DNA from: Gemmatimonadota bacterium
Lineage (GTDB): Bacteria > Latescibacterota > UBA2968 > UBA8231
Direction: 5' to 3'
Assembly (NCBI GenBank): GCA_018673255.1
Contig: JABHDC010000023.1
Location: forward strand, 1 to 64,000
DNA length: 64,000 bases
Numbering within the stretch: the first letter of the stretch is position 1; each line of letters opens with the position of its first letter. The notes under the pieces are model-generated. The model searched no databases, was not told the DNA's origin, and worked only from the letters and a program-made list of their open reading frames with translations. Of the stretch, positions 7,745-17,059 are shown piece after piece. Position numbers and translations under genes: made by a program.

Positions 7745-9529
7745 TCAGGCCTCGGACGCGTCGGATTCTTCACCACGCCACAAACGCCGCATCTCTTCCG
7801 TTGAGGCAAGCAGTTCTTTCAGTGATCCCACCGCCTCGATGCGACCGTCCTTCAGCACGATAATCTGATCGGCGTGGCGCAGGGCGGGCCGTCGGTGTGA
7901 TACGACGAGGCACGTCGTATCCCTGTCCGTGCCACGGCGCTCGAACATCCGCGCCCAGAGACGACTCTCCGTCTCCACATCCAGGGCACTCGACAGGTCG
8001 TCGAAGACGTAGAGTTCGGGATCACGGACGAACATGCGTGCCGCCGCCACGCGCTGCATCTGTCCACCGGACAATCGCACCCCTTTGGGGCCCACAACCG
8101 TATCGATGCCCTTGTCGAAATCCTGCAGATCCGTCTCCAGGACGGCGGCATGGATGGCAGCAGCCAGTTCGCCCTCTTCTTCTTCCATGCCCATGAGCAG
8201 GTTGTCCCGCAGCGGGGCGCTGTAGAGCCAGGGGACCTGCGGCGTGTAGGCAGACCGGGGCGGCACGAAGAAGTTGGCCGGATCACCGACCGTCTCCCCA
8301 TTCCAACGAACCTCACCACCGTCGGCCGGCAGCAGCCCGAGCAGCGAGCGAAGCAATGTGGTCTTGCCCGAGCCGATCCGCCCGGTGATCACGGTGAAGG
8401 AGCCGCGTGGAATCTCGAGATCGATATCCGCGATCCCATTCCTCGAGTCGGGATATTGATATCGCAGACCCGAGACCGACAGTTGTTCCAGTCGATCCGC
8501 CGCGACGCGTTCAGGACGGGCCACAGCTGGCACATCACCGTCGGTGTAGATCGGCCCATGGGCGACCAGATCCTCCTCCGGGGCCCCCTGCATCACTTTC
8601 TGCATACGCTCAAAGGAGACGCCGAGTTGCCGGTAACGGGCGGTCGTTGAGCCGAACATCCAGGTCATCTCCGCCAGACCGGGCAGGTAGTAGATGAAGA
8701 GGGAGAAGTCACCCACCGTGAAGTCGCCTGACCGCATGGACTGAGCTGCCAGAATCATGATCACCGCCGTACCGATACTGACGGCATTGCGAAAGACAGA
8801 ATCCATACACTGATCGAAGAGTCGATCTCGCAACGCCGTCTTGGATCGTTGCAGATTCAACGTGCGGAAGTGGTCGATCATCGACTCTTCCGACGTGGAG
8901 ACCTTCACCGCCTGTACAGCACCGAAGAGTTCGCCGATGAAGCCGGTCACGTGGCCGGCCGCCTCGCGTGCTGCCTTGCGGTAGGCGGCGATCCGCATGC
9001 GCATGAAGTAGACGATTCCCATCACCGCGATGATGGGCACGAGCGAGACCATGGTGATGTAGGGATTGATCCACAGCATCACGCCGATCGAGACGGCGCC
9101 ATTCACGATCGACGCGATCCAGTCATTGACCCGCAGTGGATACCACCGCACTTCATCCACGTCACCACGGAACCGGCTGATCGTCTCCCCGGCGGAACTC
9201 TCCAGAGCCCTTGCGCCAGGCAGCTGGAAGATGCGGGACAGCAGATTCCTCTGCAGCAAGGCCGCAATACGGTATTGCAGCGGCACGTGAGTCAGCACCG
9301 TGCTCAGGATGCCGAAGAGGCGACCCAGACCGCCTGCCACGAGCAAGGCCACCATCGTCGTCAGGCCGATGCGGGCCGGGGCATCTCCGGTCAGGTAGTT
9401 GAAGAACTCGCGATTCACGAGCCCGGGCACCTGGAAGGAGAGAAAGATGAGGGTGATCCCACCCATGTTGCCGATCCACCACCACAGCACGTAACGAATC
9501 GTCGACCACACGCCTTGCCAGGTTTTCAT
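7745..9529 (-). CDS. ABC exporter half-transporter with degenerate Walker B (subunit B)
   Basis: A protein of 594 residues with an N-terminal type-I exporter membrane domain (six helices) and a C-terminal ATPase domain. Walker A is GRIGSGKTT (about 383-391), the signature is canonical LSGGQ (about 486), and the switch is SHRR. Walker B ends in YVFDDLSSALD: the catalytic Glu is replaced by Asp. The start ATG at 9529 overlaps the stop of the upstream half-transporter by 4 nt (ATGA), indicating a coupled heterodimer. The exported substrate (lipid, peptide or drug) cannot be inferred. Confidence 0.93.
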   Translation of the reverse strand: MKTWQGVWSTIRYVLWWWIGNMGGITLIFLSFQVPGLVNREFFNYLTGDAPARIGLTTMVALLVAGGLGRLFGILSTVLTHVPLQYRIAALLQRNLLSRIFQLPGARALESSAGETISRFRGDVDEVRWYPLRVNDWIASIVNGAVSIGVMLWINPYITMVSLVPIIAVMGIVYFMRMRIAAYRKAAREAAGHVTGFIGELFGAVQAVKVSTSEESMIDHFRTLNLQRSKTALRDRLFDQCMDSVFRNAVSIGTAVIMILAAQSMRSGDFTVGDFSLFIYYLPGLAEMTWMFGSTTARYRQLGVSFERMQKVMQGAPEEDLVAHGPIYTDGDVPAVARPERVAADRLEQLSVSGLRYQYPDSRNGIADIDLEIPRGSFTVITGRIGSGKTTLLRSLLGLLPADGGEVRWNGETVGDPANFFVPPRSAYTPQVPWLYSAPLRDNLLMGMEEEEGELAAAIHAAVLETDLQDFDKGIDTVVGPKGVRLSGGQMQRVAAARMFVRDPELYVFDDLSSALDVETESRLWARMFERRGTDRDTTCLVVSHRRPALRHADQIIVLKDGRIEAVGSLKELLASTEEMRRLWRGEESDASEA

Positions 9530-11319
9530 GACAGCACCTGCGACAGTCCCGTCTTCAGCAGGCCACTGAAGCGCGAATCCGGGTCGGCGGCCAGTGCCAC
9601 ACGGTCACCATGTTCGGCGATGCCGCCGTCCTCGAGGATGACGATCTCGTCCGCCCGCTGCACCGTCGTCAGGCGATGGGCGATGATGATACCTGTGCGT
9701 TTCTCCAACAGGTGCTCGACGGCAATCTCGATGCGGGCCTCAGTCGCCGGATCGAGGCGAGAAGAGGCTTCGTCGAGGATCACAAGCCCCGGATCCTTGA
9801 GAAAGACTCGTGTGAACACGAGCAACTGCGCCTCCCCGGCCGACAGACCGCCTCCACTCCCCTTCAGCAAGGTGTCGAGCCCCTCGGGCATGGTCGCGAA
9901 CCAGTCCGACAGGCCCATCTTGTGGATCACCTCCTGGATGTGATCATCGGGCACGGTATCGTCGAAGAAGGTCAGATTCTCCCGCACTGTGCCTCTGAAG
10001 AGCTGCACATTCTGCGTCACAATGCCCACGCGCTGGCGCAGGTCCCGTGGCACCACATGTCGCACGTCCTTGCCACCGATGCGGATCGAGCCCTCCTGCA
10101 CGTCATAGAGCCGGAAGAGCAACCGCGAGATCGTCGTCTTGCCACTGCCCGTGCGTCCCAGCAGACCAACGACACGATTCGGCGCAATCTCGAGAGTCAG
10201 ATCCTTCAGAATCGGGTCTTCAGGATCGTAACCGAATTTCACGCCATCGAAGCTGACACTCAGGGGTACAGCCGCCTCAATCTGTTCGGCCCCGTGGCCA
10301 GTCTCTGCAACGGTATCATCCGGGGTGACACGATCTGGAGCGACATCGATCGTGCTCAGCGTCTGCCGCAGGTGATCGACGCGCCCGATGCTGGCACTGG
10401 CCCGCTGGAAGTCCTCCAGTTCACGCGTGATCTGTTCCAGTGGACGAAAGAGGATGTCCGTGTACCACAACACCATGAGCACCGTGCCCACCGTCATCTG
10501 GTCCGTTGTATAGAGCAGATACCCCCCGGTCAGCGCGATGATGTGACCGAGCACGTGAAGCCCACCCGTCGTGCCCCACAAACGCACATTGCGCAGCCCT
10601 GCAACGCGTTCTGTGCGCAGACGTTTTCCACCATGCCCGTAGAGCAGATTCATCGAGTGTGCCTGGCCTCCATTGGCACGGATATCCTCGGTGCCGGACA
10701 GGTGCTCCTCGAGGAAGCCAAACAGACCGGCACTGGCCTCACGCGCCTCGTCCCAGGCGGGGACGGCAGTATTACGCATCATCGCCAGGGAGACGACGGT
10801 CAGTATCGCGTAGACAGCCAGGGCAGCGCCCAGTCGCCAGTCTTCGCTGAAGAGCACGGCCAGGACCCCTGCCAGCAGCAACAGGTTGCCCAGAATGCGG
10901 ACGATGAACTGGGAGAAGAAGTTTGCCAGGTGACCCACGTCGCCGTCGACGCGCTCGATCATCTCCCCCGGCGTGCGCTTGTTGTGGAAGGACATGTCCA
11001 GCCGCAGGCAGTGCAGCGCCAGATCCTCGCGTAGGGCATTGGTCGCCGTCCACGCCAGTCGTTCACTCACATACCGGGCGGCAATGGCCAGGATCTGCTG
11101 AGCCACGGCGATGGCGAGAAAGAGGAAACCGGCGCGCAGCACCTCTTCCAGGGAGATCTCGGAGCGCGCCGCGTCGATGAACCCGCGCATGATCTGCGGA
11201 TTCAGCAATTGCAGGCCGATGCTGGAGAACAGAAACAGCGTCAGCGAGGACACCAGACCTCGGTGAGGCAGCAGATAGGTCGCGAGTAGTTCGCGCAGGC
11301 GATTTCGTTGTGGCGGCAT
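9526..11319 (-). CDS. ABC exporter half-transporter with canonical Walker B and altered signature (subunit A)
   Basis: A protein of 597 residues: six-helix exporter membrane domain, then ATPase domain with Walker A GRTGSGKTT (about 386), a non-canonical signature LSAGE instead of LSGGQ, intact Walker B LVILDEASS and switch AHR. In a heterodimer each ATP site combines the Walker motifs of one subunit with the signature of the other. Here the intact Walker B pairs with the partner's intact LSGGQ, and the degenerate Asp pairs with LSAGE, giving one active and one degenerate site. It is the first gene of the two-gene operon. Confidence 0.93.
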   Translation of the reverse strand: MPPQRNRLRELLATYLLPHRGLVSSLTLFLFSSIGLQLLNPQIMRGFIDAARSEISLEEVLRAGFLFLAIAVAQQILAIAARYVSERLAWTATNALREDLALHCLRLDMSFHNKRTPGEMIERVDGDVGHLANFFSQFIVRILGNLLLLAGVLAVLFSEDWRLGAALAVYAILTVVSLAMMRNTAVPAWDEAREASAGLFGFLEEHLSGTEDIRANGGQAHSMNLLYGHGGKRLRTERVAGLRNVRLWGTTGGLHVLGHIIALTGGYLLYTTDQMTVGTVLMVLWYTDILFRPLEQITRELEDFQRASASIGRVDHLRQTLSTIDVAPDRVTPDDTVAETGHGAEQIEAAVPLSVSFDGVKFGYDPEDPILKDLTLEIAPNRVVGLLGRTGSGKTTISRLLFRLYDVQEGSIRIGGKDVRHVVPRDLRQRVGIVTQNVQLFRGTVRENLTFFDDTVPDDHIQEVIHKMGLSDWFATMPEGLDTLLKGSGGGLSAGEAQLLVFTRVFLKDPGLVILDEASSRLDPATEARIEIAVEHLLEKRTGIIIAHRLTTVQRADEIVILEDGGIAEHGDRVALAADPDSRFSGLLKTGLSQVLS

Positions 11320-11500
11320 CCAGAGATTCCAGGTGGCGGGTCAGGACAATTCGCTCACGGATGTGTCACAGTGTCAAGCGACTGGCCGCCTCGGCAGCTT
11401 TCGGCCATGATTCACAGGAGGGACAGGGTCTCTGGAAGCCAATCAGATCGGCGGTTACCTTCCCGCCCGTGGCATCACACCAGGGCGATGGAGAACCAGG

Positions 11501-13234
11501 ATGAAACGCACTGCATTGTTGTTGACCAGCTGCTTCCTGCTGGCGGGGTGTTTCCTGCACAGCCACAGCAGCCGAAGCGACCAGCCAGAGCAGATCATCG
11601 GCATCCACCTGCTCAGCTGGACATCCGACTCCCTGCTGGTGGAACTCGGCAAGACGATCCCGACCCTCTCGGATCGGGGCATCAACACCATCTTCCTCGA
11701 AGTGGACTACAACTTCGAGTTTCAGTCCCATCCCGGACTGCGGGCCGGGGCCACTCTCATCACAAGAGAGGGTGCCCAGCGATTTGCGGCCATCTGTCGC
11801 CAGCACGGGATCCGACTCATTCCACAGTTTCAGTCTCTCGGACACCAGTCTTGGGCGGGAACCACATTCGGGCTCCTCACCACCTATCCGGAATTCGATC
11901 TGACACCGGGCGCCTTCCCCGGCAATGAAGGCATCTACTGCCGCGAGTGGGACCCAACCAATCCCCGCGTCAATGAGATCGTCTTCCCCCTGATCGACGA
12001 GATCGTGGAGGCCTTCGATGCCGATGGGATCCACGTGGGGATGGATGAGATCTTCCTGCTCGGCCACGACGAATCCCCCAGCACGCGGGGCAAAGATCCC
12101 GCCGTGCTCTTCGCCCAGGTCGTGAATGAATTGCACGACCATTTCGTCAAGGAACAGGGCCTCGAGATGTTCATGTGGGGTGATCGGTTGATCGACGGAA
12201 CCGTCTATCCCTACGGCGAATACGAGTCATCCCTCAATGGCACGGCGCCGGCCGTCGACATGATTCCCACGGATATCGTGATCTGCGATTGGCACTACGA
12301 ACCCATGGGAGAATACGCCTCCATCCCCATGTTCATGAACAAGGGCTTCCGGGTTCTGCCCAGCAGCTGGCGCAAGGTGAGTGGCGTCGAGGCCTTTGCC
12401 AGGTACTCCTACAGCCTCGAACACCCGAACATGGCGGGCCATCTCTTCACGACGTGGAGCCGTCTGGATCCGGAACGGCTTGTCAGCTACCCGCCCATGC
12501 TGGCGGGAATCAGGACCATCCGCTCAGGCCGCTATTATGACGTCTCCTACGACCTGCTCTCTGTTTCGGCCGAGGGCCAGTTGACCGTTGATCTGACGGC
12601 CGCGCGAGATGATCTGGCCATCCACTTCAGCCTCGATGGCTCCGAGCCGACCTGCCGGAGCTCGTCCTATGAGGGACCTGTCACGCTGACACAGAGCACC
12701 TTGCTCAGTGCCGTCGCCTGCCAGGCAGACACGATCGTGGCCGACGTGACGCAGAAACGCTTCACCATCCATAAGGGAACGGGAAGACCCGTCACCCTCA
12801 CCGAGCCGGCCAGCCCCAAGTATCCTGCTGAGCAAGGTGCGAGCGCGCTGGTGAATGGCGTGACGGGATCTGATTCCTATGCCGATGGCCAGTGGGTGGG
12901 CGCTGAAGGCACCGGATTGGAGGCAACGATCGATCTGGGCGCCCCGACGCAGATCTCATCCGTCTCTGTCACGACGCTGAACAATCGCCCCAACTGGGTC
13001 CACCAGGCGGACCGTGTCGAAGTCTCTGTCTCGTCGGATGGGCAGACCTTCCGGCTGCTGGGTGAGGTTGCCAGTCCTGACGTCGACGACACACTCGTGG
13101 CACACTCCATCACCTTCGAACCGACCACGACCCACTTTGTCAGGATACGGATCCCGAGCCGACTCATCCCCGAAGGGCGCTCGGGCGCAGGAAACCCGGC
13201 CTGGCTTTTCGTCGATGAGATGGTCATCGAGTAG
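11501..13234 (+). CDS. GH20-like hexosaminidase lipoprotein with beta-sandwich and F5/8C domains
   Basis: A protein of 577 residues. The signal peptide ends in the lipobox LLAGC (Cys17), so it is a lipid-anchored surface or periplasmic enzyme. A TIM-barrel catalytic domain (about 30-360) carries HVGMDEIF with the Asp182-Glu183 pair characteristic of GH20 beta-N-acetylhexosaminidases, which use substrate-assisted catalysis. A small domain (about 360-425, IHFSLDGSEPTC) resembles the chitobiase C-terminal/Fn3-associated fold. The C-terminus (about 435-575) looks like a discoidin (F5/8 type C) carbohydrate-binding domain. The start ATG has GGAGA just upstream. It heads the plus-strand glycan block with the enolase-superfamily enzyme 13 bp downstream. 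Confidence 0.87.
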   Translation: MKRTALLLTSCFLLAGCFLHSHSSRSDQPEQIIGIHLLSWTSDSLLVELGKTIPTLSDRGINTIFLEVDYNFEFQSHPGLRAGATLITREGAQRFAAICRQHGIRLIPQFQSLGHQSWAGTTFGLLTTYPEFDLTPGAFPGNEGIYCREWDPTNPRVNEIVFPLIDEIVEAFDADGIHVGMDEIFLLGHDESPSTRGKDPAVLFAQVVNELHDHFVKEQGLEMFMWGDRLIDGTVYPYGEYESSLNGTAPAVDMIPTDIVICDWHYEPMGEYASIPMFMNKGFRVLPSSWRKVSGVEAFARYSYSLEHPNMAGHLFTTWSRLDPERLVSYPPMLAGIRTIRSGRYYDVSYDLLSVSAEGQLTVDLTAARDDLAIHFSLDGSEPTCRSSSYEGPVTLTQSTLLSAVACQADTIVADVTQKRFTIHKGTGRPVTLTEPASPKYPAEQGASALVNGVTGSDSYADGQWVGAEGTGLEATIDLGAPTQISSVSVTTLNNRPNWVHQADRVEVSVSSDGQTFRLLGEVASPDVDDTLVAHSITFEPTTTHFVRIRIPSRLIPEGRSGAGNPAWLFVDEMVIE

Positions 13235-13247
13235 GGAGGCGCAAACG

Positions 13248-14294
13248 ATGCGGGTAACGAAAGTCGATCTCTATCACGTGGAGATCCCGCCGATTCCTGC
13301 CATCGCACGGCACACGGCCAGGATCTACGACATCACCTTGTGTGCGGTGCACACAGATGAGGGAATCACCGGCATCGGTGAACGCGCCGTCTACGTCACA
13401 ACTGAGGCGGACCGAGCCACCTTGCAGGTGCTGGCGGATGGGTACGTGGGCCAGGATCCACTGGGACTGGACCCCTTTGCCCAGGAAGATCTGTTCGAAT
13501 GCGCCTTCATCGACATCCAGGGGCAGGCACTGGGGATCCCTGCGTGGCGATTCTTCGGCCCGAAGGTCCGATCACACATTCAGGCCTCATACTGGTCGGT
13601 GCCCATGCCCGCCGCTGACACGGCAGCCGAGGCCATCGCTGGACGGCGGATGGGATTCACCAACCACAAACTGAAGGCTCGATCACACAATATCCTCGAG
13701 ACCGTGCGCCTCATGAGAGACGCAGCAGGTGCTGACTACACGGTCGGCGTCGATCCGAATACGGAATTTCGCCACCCGCACGTGGCAGCCCGGCTCGCCT
13801 CGGCCCTCGAGAGGTTCGGGACGGTGAGCAATCTTGAGGATCCCGTGCTGAAGGACAACCTCGACTGGTATCGATTGCTGCGTGAGAAGACCTCGATTCC
13901 CATTGCCATGCACATTGGTGTCCCTCAGGGACGTCGGCCCTGCCGTGGGGCCGACGTGCTGGCGGCCCTGAAAGCCGAATGTGTCGACCAACTGGTATTG
14001 GGTGGCCGGGCTCAGGAGGTGAAAACAGCTGCCGCTGTCGCCGCAGCCGGCAACGTCCCGGTGTGGGTGCAGATGGGCGGGGTCTGCCTCGGTGTGCTGG
14101 CGGCCTATTCGGTACACGTCCAATCGACAATCCCCAATGCGACTCTGCCATGCGATGAACTCCCCCACGTGCGCGAGGCGGACGTTCTGGGCGGAAGTCT
14201 CGAACTGTCAGATGGACACTTCACCGTGCCGACGGGCCCTGGCCTGGGTGTCGAACTGGACTTGTCGGTGATCGAACGATACCGAGTTCACTAG
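13248..14294 (+). CDS. Enolase-superfamily (mandelate racemase/muconate lactonizing type) enzyme 1
   Basis: A protein of 348 residues. The N-terminal capping domain is followed by a modified TIM barrel with the HKLKA (KxK) motif of the second barrel strand, VGVDPN (first metal-ligand Asp) and NLEDPV (second, Glu). The expected third ligand, usually in a strand such as IPIAxGE, is not seen; the strand reads IPIAMHIG. The enzyme may therefore use another ligand, as the GlucD-type branch uses Asn, or have lost normal activity. Such enzymes usually dehydrate sugar acids. The start ATG at 13248 is preceded by GGGAGG, 13 bp after the hexosaminidase stop, which suggests co-transcription. Confidence 0.88.
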   Translation: MRVTKVDLYHVEIPPIPAIARHTARIYDITLCAVHTDEGITGIGERAVYVTTEADRATLQVLADGYVGQDPLGLDPFAQEDLFECAFIDIQGQALGIPAWRFFGPKVRSHIQASYWSVPMPAADTAAEAIAGRRMGFTNHKLKARSHNILETVRLMRDAAGADYTVGVDPNTEFRHPHVAARLASALERFGTVSNLEDPVLKDNLDWYRLLREKTSIPIAMHIGVPQGRRPCRGADVLAALKAECVDQLVLGGRAQEVKTAAAVAAAGNVPVWVQMGGVCLGVLAAYSVHVQSTIPNATLPCDELPHVREADVLGGSLELSDGHFTVPTGPGLGVELDLSVIERYRVH

Positions 14295-14346
14295 GAGGCT
14301 GGTCGCAGCCCGGAGGGACCGTGGACGCGCGCTTGGAGATCTGTAG

Positions 14347-15135
14347 ATGACTGCCGCACCTTGTCGATTCACATGGGGCCTCTGTTTCCAGGCCTGTCTC
14401 TGCCTTGCACTGATGAGTGGGGTCAGCTGCTCAAAGTCTCCCACCCGCGCCAACCACGGCGACGCCACGCTATCAGCCCGACCGGCAGAACCGACATTCA
14501 CGGCGCCGCGGGGCCTCAGTTCACTGACCCTGGGTGCCGGAAGAGATGGGTGGCTCTACGTTCCGGCAGGATACGCTGCCCAGCACCCGGCTCCCTTGAT
14601 CATCGCCTTGCATGGCTCTGGCGGACGAGCGACCGACTGGTACGACCTCCGTGAAGAAGCCGAGGCACGAGGCATCATTCTGTTGGTCCCCGATGCGCGT
14701 GACGTCACGTGGGATCTGCTCTATGGCAAGTATGGCGAGGATGTCGCCTTCATCGATCTGGCCCTCGCCCACACCTTCGCTCGCTGTCGGATCGATCCCG
14801 ATCGGATCACTCTGTTGGGGTTCTCTGATGGTGCGTCTTATGCCCTGTCTCTGGGCACGGCCAATGGCGACCTCTTCAGTCATCTCGTCGCGTTCTCTCC
14901 TGGTCTCCTGGATCTGACGACCAAGAGACACGGAGAACCACCCATTTTCGTTTCGCACGGAACGCAGGACAATATCCTGCTGGCCTCTCTCACACGCGAT
15001 GGCATCGTGCCCCGACTTCGCCGCTGGGGACACGAGGTGACCTTTACCGAATTCGGCGGCGGCCACACGTACCCACCTGATATCCTCACGGCTGCCCTCG
15101 ATTGGTTCGGCACATCCCGGACCGAAGGAAACTGA
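14347..15135 (+). CDS. Alpha/beta-hydrolase lipoprotein (esterase/PHB-depolymerase-like)
   Basis: A protein of 262 residues. The signal peptide ends around SGVSCSK, consistent with lipidation at the Cys. The alpha/beta-hydrolase core shows LIIALHGSGG (oxyanion region), the nucleophile elbow GFSDG (Ser160), the acid in VSHGTQD, and GGGHTYP supplying the His. This matches small carboxylesterases and feruloyl or acetyl-xylan esterase-like proteins. It is probably a de-esterifying partner of the neighbouring glycan enzymes. The ATG at 14347 has GGAG 8 nt upstream, and the following lyase begins 7 bp after its stop. Confidence 0.87.
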   Translation: MTAAPCRFTWGLCFQACLCLALMSGVSCSKSPTRANHGDATLSARPAEPTFTAPRGLSSLTLGAGRDGWLYVPAGYAAQHPAPLIIALHGSGGRATDWYDLREEAEARGIILLVPDARDVTWDLLYGKYGEDVAFIDLALAHTFARCRIDPDRITLLGFSDGASYALSLGTANGDLFSHLVAFSPGLLDLTTKRHGEPPIFVSHGTQDNILLASLTRDGIVPRLRRWGHEVTFTEFGGGHTYPPDILTAALDWFGTSRTEGN

Positions 15136-15142
15136 CCTGTCC

Positions 15143-17035
15143 ATGGGAACCGGAGACCACAACATCAACCTGCCGGAGGGCGAGAGTTTCTCCCCCTCTG
15201 CCGAACGTGTCGCTGAACTGGGCTCGATGATGCGCCCAGGCGTGTTTCATCTCGGGCCGCCGGGCACAGACCGGGCGGCCTGGGACAGAATCGCAGGGGG
15301 CCCGGTCGGTCAGCGGATCCTGGCCGATGCCCGCGATGCAGCTGCCCAACGTCCCCTGCCGCAGATCACGGACGAGATCTATCTCACCTGCCTGAGTGAC
15401 GGGAGCCCGGCGCCATTCAATGCCGTGGCGCCCGACACACGATCCCGCATGGCGATGCTTCCCGTCGCCGAATGCCTCGAGCCGACCGGCCAGTACCTCG
15501 ATCAGATCGAGGCTGACATCCACCGCACACTCGACTTGCAGAGCTGGACCCACCCGAACAATGATATCGGCCGGGAAACATTCGAGGGGAGCACGATCTT
15601 CAACGATCTGTCCTCAACGCACACGGCGTCCCTGTTGGTGGCCACCGACTATCTGCTGGGGGACCGGCTGCAGCCGGCAACGCGAGAAGGCATTCGTCGT
15701 GAAGTGAAACGACGAACCCTGGATCCATTCCGGCAGCGCATCGAGAGTGGCAAGGACGTCTACTGGTGGGTGACGGTCACCCACAACTGGAACTCCGTCT
15801 GCCTCCTCCATACAGTGGCCTGCGCCCTGGCCCTACTGGAAGATCCGGTCGATCGCGCCTGGTACGCGGCAACGGCCGATGCGCTGATCACCTATTCCGA
15901 CGAGGGTTTTACCGAATCCGGCTTCTACACCGAGGGTGTGGGTTACTGGGCCTATGGATTCGGCTGCTATGTCACACTCTCAGAGATCGTGCGGGCCGCC
16001 ACCGATGGCGCCATCGACTGGTTCAGCAAGCCCCTCGTTGAGCGCATGGCTCGCTTCGGCCAGCGAATGGAGATTCAGCAGGGCGTATTCCCGAGCTTCG
16101 CCGATTGTCAGCGTCAGCTGGTGTTGCCGGCCTGGCTCGTGCACTGGCAGAACAACCGGATCGATCCTGCGCGTGACCACCGCTCGACGACCGTGCCCAT
16201 CGACAATCTCACGGGTCGCCCCTTCCGCTCGACCTTGACGGCCCTGCTCGTGCTCTTTCATCAGGTCGATGTGGATGCCGCCTATGAAGTAGCGCACGAA
16301 GGCGGGCTGCGAGACTGGTGGGAAGACGTGCAATTCCTCATCTGCCGCCCCCGACCCGATGCCGACGTGCGTCTGGCCTCGACACTGAAGGGCGGAGACA
16401 ACAGCGTCAATCACAACCACAACGATCTGGGCAGCTTCACCGTGCTGATCGGTGATCAGGAATTGCTCACCGATCCGGGCGCGGAGGTCTACACGGAGCG
16501 CACCTTCAGTCCTCGACGTTACGAGGGAGATCTTCTCAACAGCTTCGGCCATCCGGTACCGGTCGTGGACGGACAACTGCAGCCGCCCGAGAAGGACCTC
16601 TACACGAGAGGTGTTGGAGAGGATGTCTTCAGTCGTGTGCTGGAGACGTCTTTCACCGATGAAGAGGACCGCGTCATCCTCGATCTGCGTGAGGCCTATC
16701 GCGTGCCTGCACTGGATCGCCTGACGCGGACCTTCTCGCATCGGCGCACCGGCTCTGGTACGGTTGAGGTCGTGGATGACGTGCGATTCACGGCCCCCAG
16801 CGACTTTGAGACCGCCCTGATCACCTATGCGCCCTGGTCACTGCAGCCAGACGGATCTCTTCGTATCGGCGATGATGGGGGAGCACTGATTGTGACCGTA
16901 TCCAGCGATGCGGGCGAACTGGTCTTCCATCACTGTGTTATTGAGGAGAGTTCCACGCCTGTGCGCCTGAGCTGGCACCTCCCGGCACCCGTCACAAGTG
17001 CTCGGATTCTCATCCGAGCGACACCGGCCGTCTGA
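15143..17035 (+). CDS. Heparinase II/III-type polysaccharide lyase
   Basis: A protein of 630 residues with an N-terminal alpha/alpha toroid (about 40-400) and C-terminal antiparallel beta-sandwich, as in heparinase II/III and alginate or oligo-alginate lyases. VNHNHNDLGSF (His424, His426) followed by LLTDPGAEVYT and a tract with NSFGHPVPVVDG is the typical heparinase II/III signature. The family eliminates uronic-acid-containing chains. No signal peptide is visible, so it may act on imported oligosaccharides in the cytoplasm. It is the last gene of the block, and the next gene converges with only a short gap. Confidence 0.88.
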   Translation: MGTGDHNINLPEGESFSPSAERVAELGSMMRPGVFHLGPPGTDRAAWDRIAGGPVGQRILADARDAAAQRPLPQITDEIYLTCLSDGSPAPFNAVAPDTRSRMAMLPVAECLEPTGQYLDQIEADIHRTLDLQSWTHPNNDIGRETFEGSTIFNDLSSTHTASLLVATDYLLGDRLQPATREGIRREVKRRTLDPFRQRIESGKDVYWWVTVTHNWNSVCLLHTVACALALLEDPVDRAWYAATADALITYSDEGFTESGFYTEGVGYWAYGFGCYVTLSEIVRAATDGAIDWFSKPLVERMARFGQRMEIQQGVFPSFADCQRQLVLPAWLVHWQNNRIDPARDHRSTTVPIDNLTGRPFRSTLTALLVLFHQVDVDAAYEVAHEGGLRDWWEDVQFLICRPRPDADVRLASTLKGGDNSVNHNHNDLGSFTVLIGDQELLTDPGAEVYTERTFSPRRYEGDLLNSFGHPVPVVDGQLQPPEKDLYTRGVGEDVFSRVLETSFTDEEDRVILDLREAYRVPALDRLTRTFSHRRTGSGTVEVVDDVRFTAPSDFETALITYAPWSLQPDGSLRIGDDGGALIVTVSSDAGELVFHHCVIEESSTPVRLSWHLPAPVTSARILIRATPAV

Positions 17036-17059
17036 CCTCCACAAGGGTGATTCTGACGT

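Noticed and set aside
9610..11034. Long open frame antisense to the ABC-exporter genes (plus strand)
   Set aside because: It lies opposite a strongly conserved coding sequence, has composition typical of GC-rich shadow frames, and has no ribosome site or family motif.
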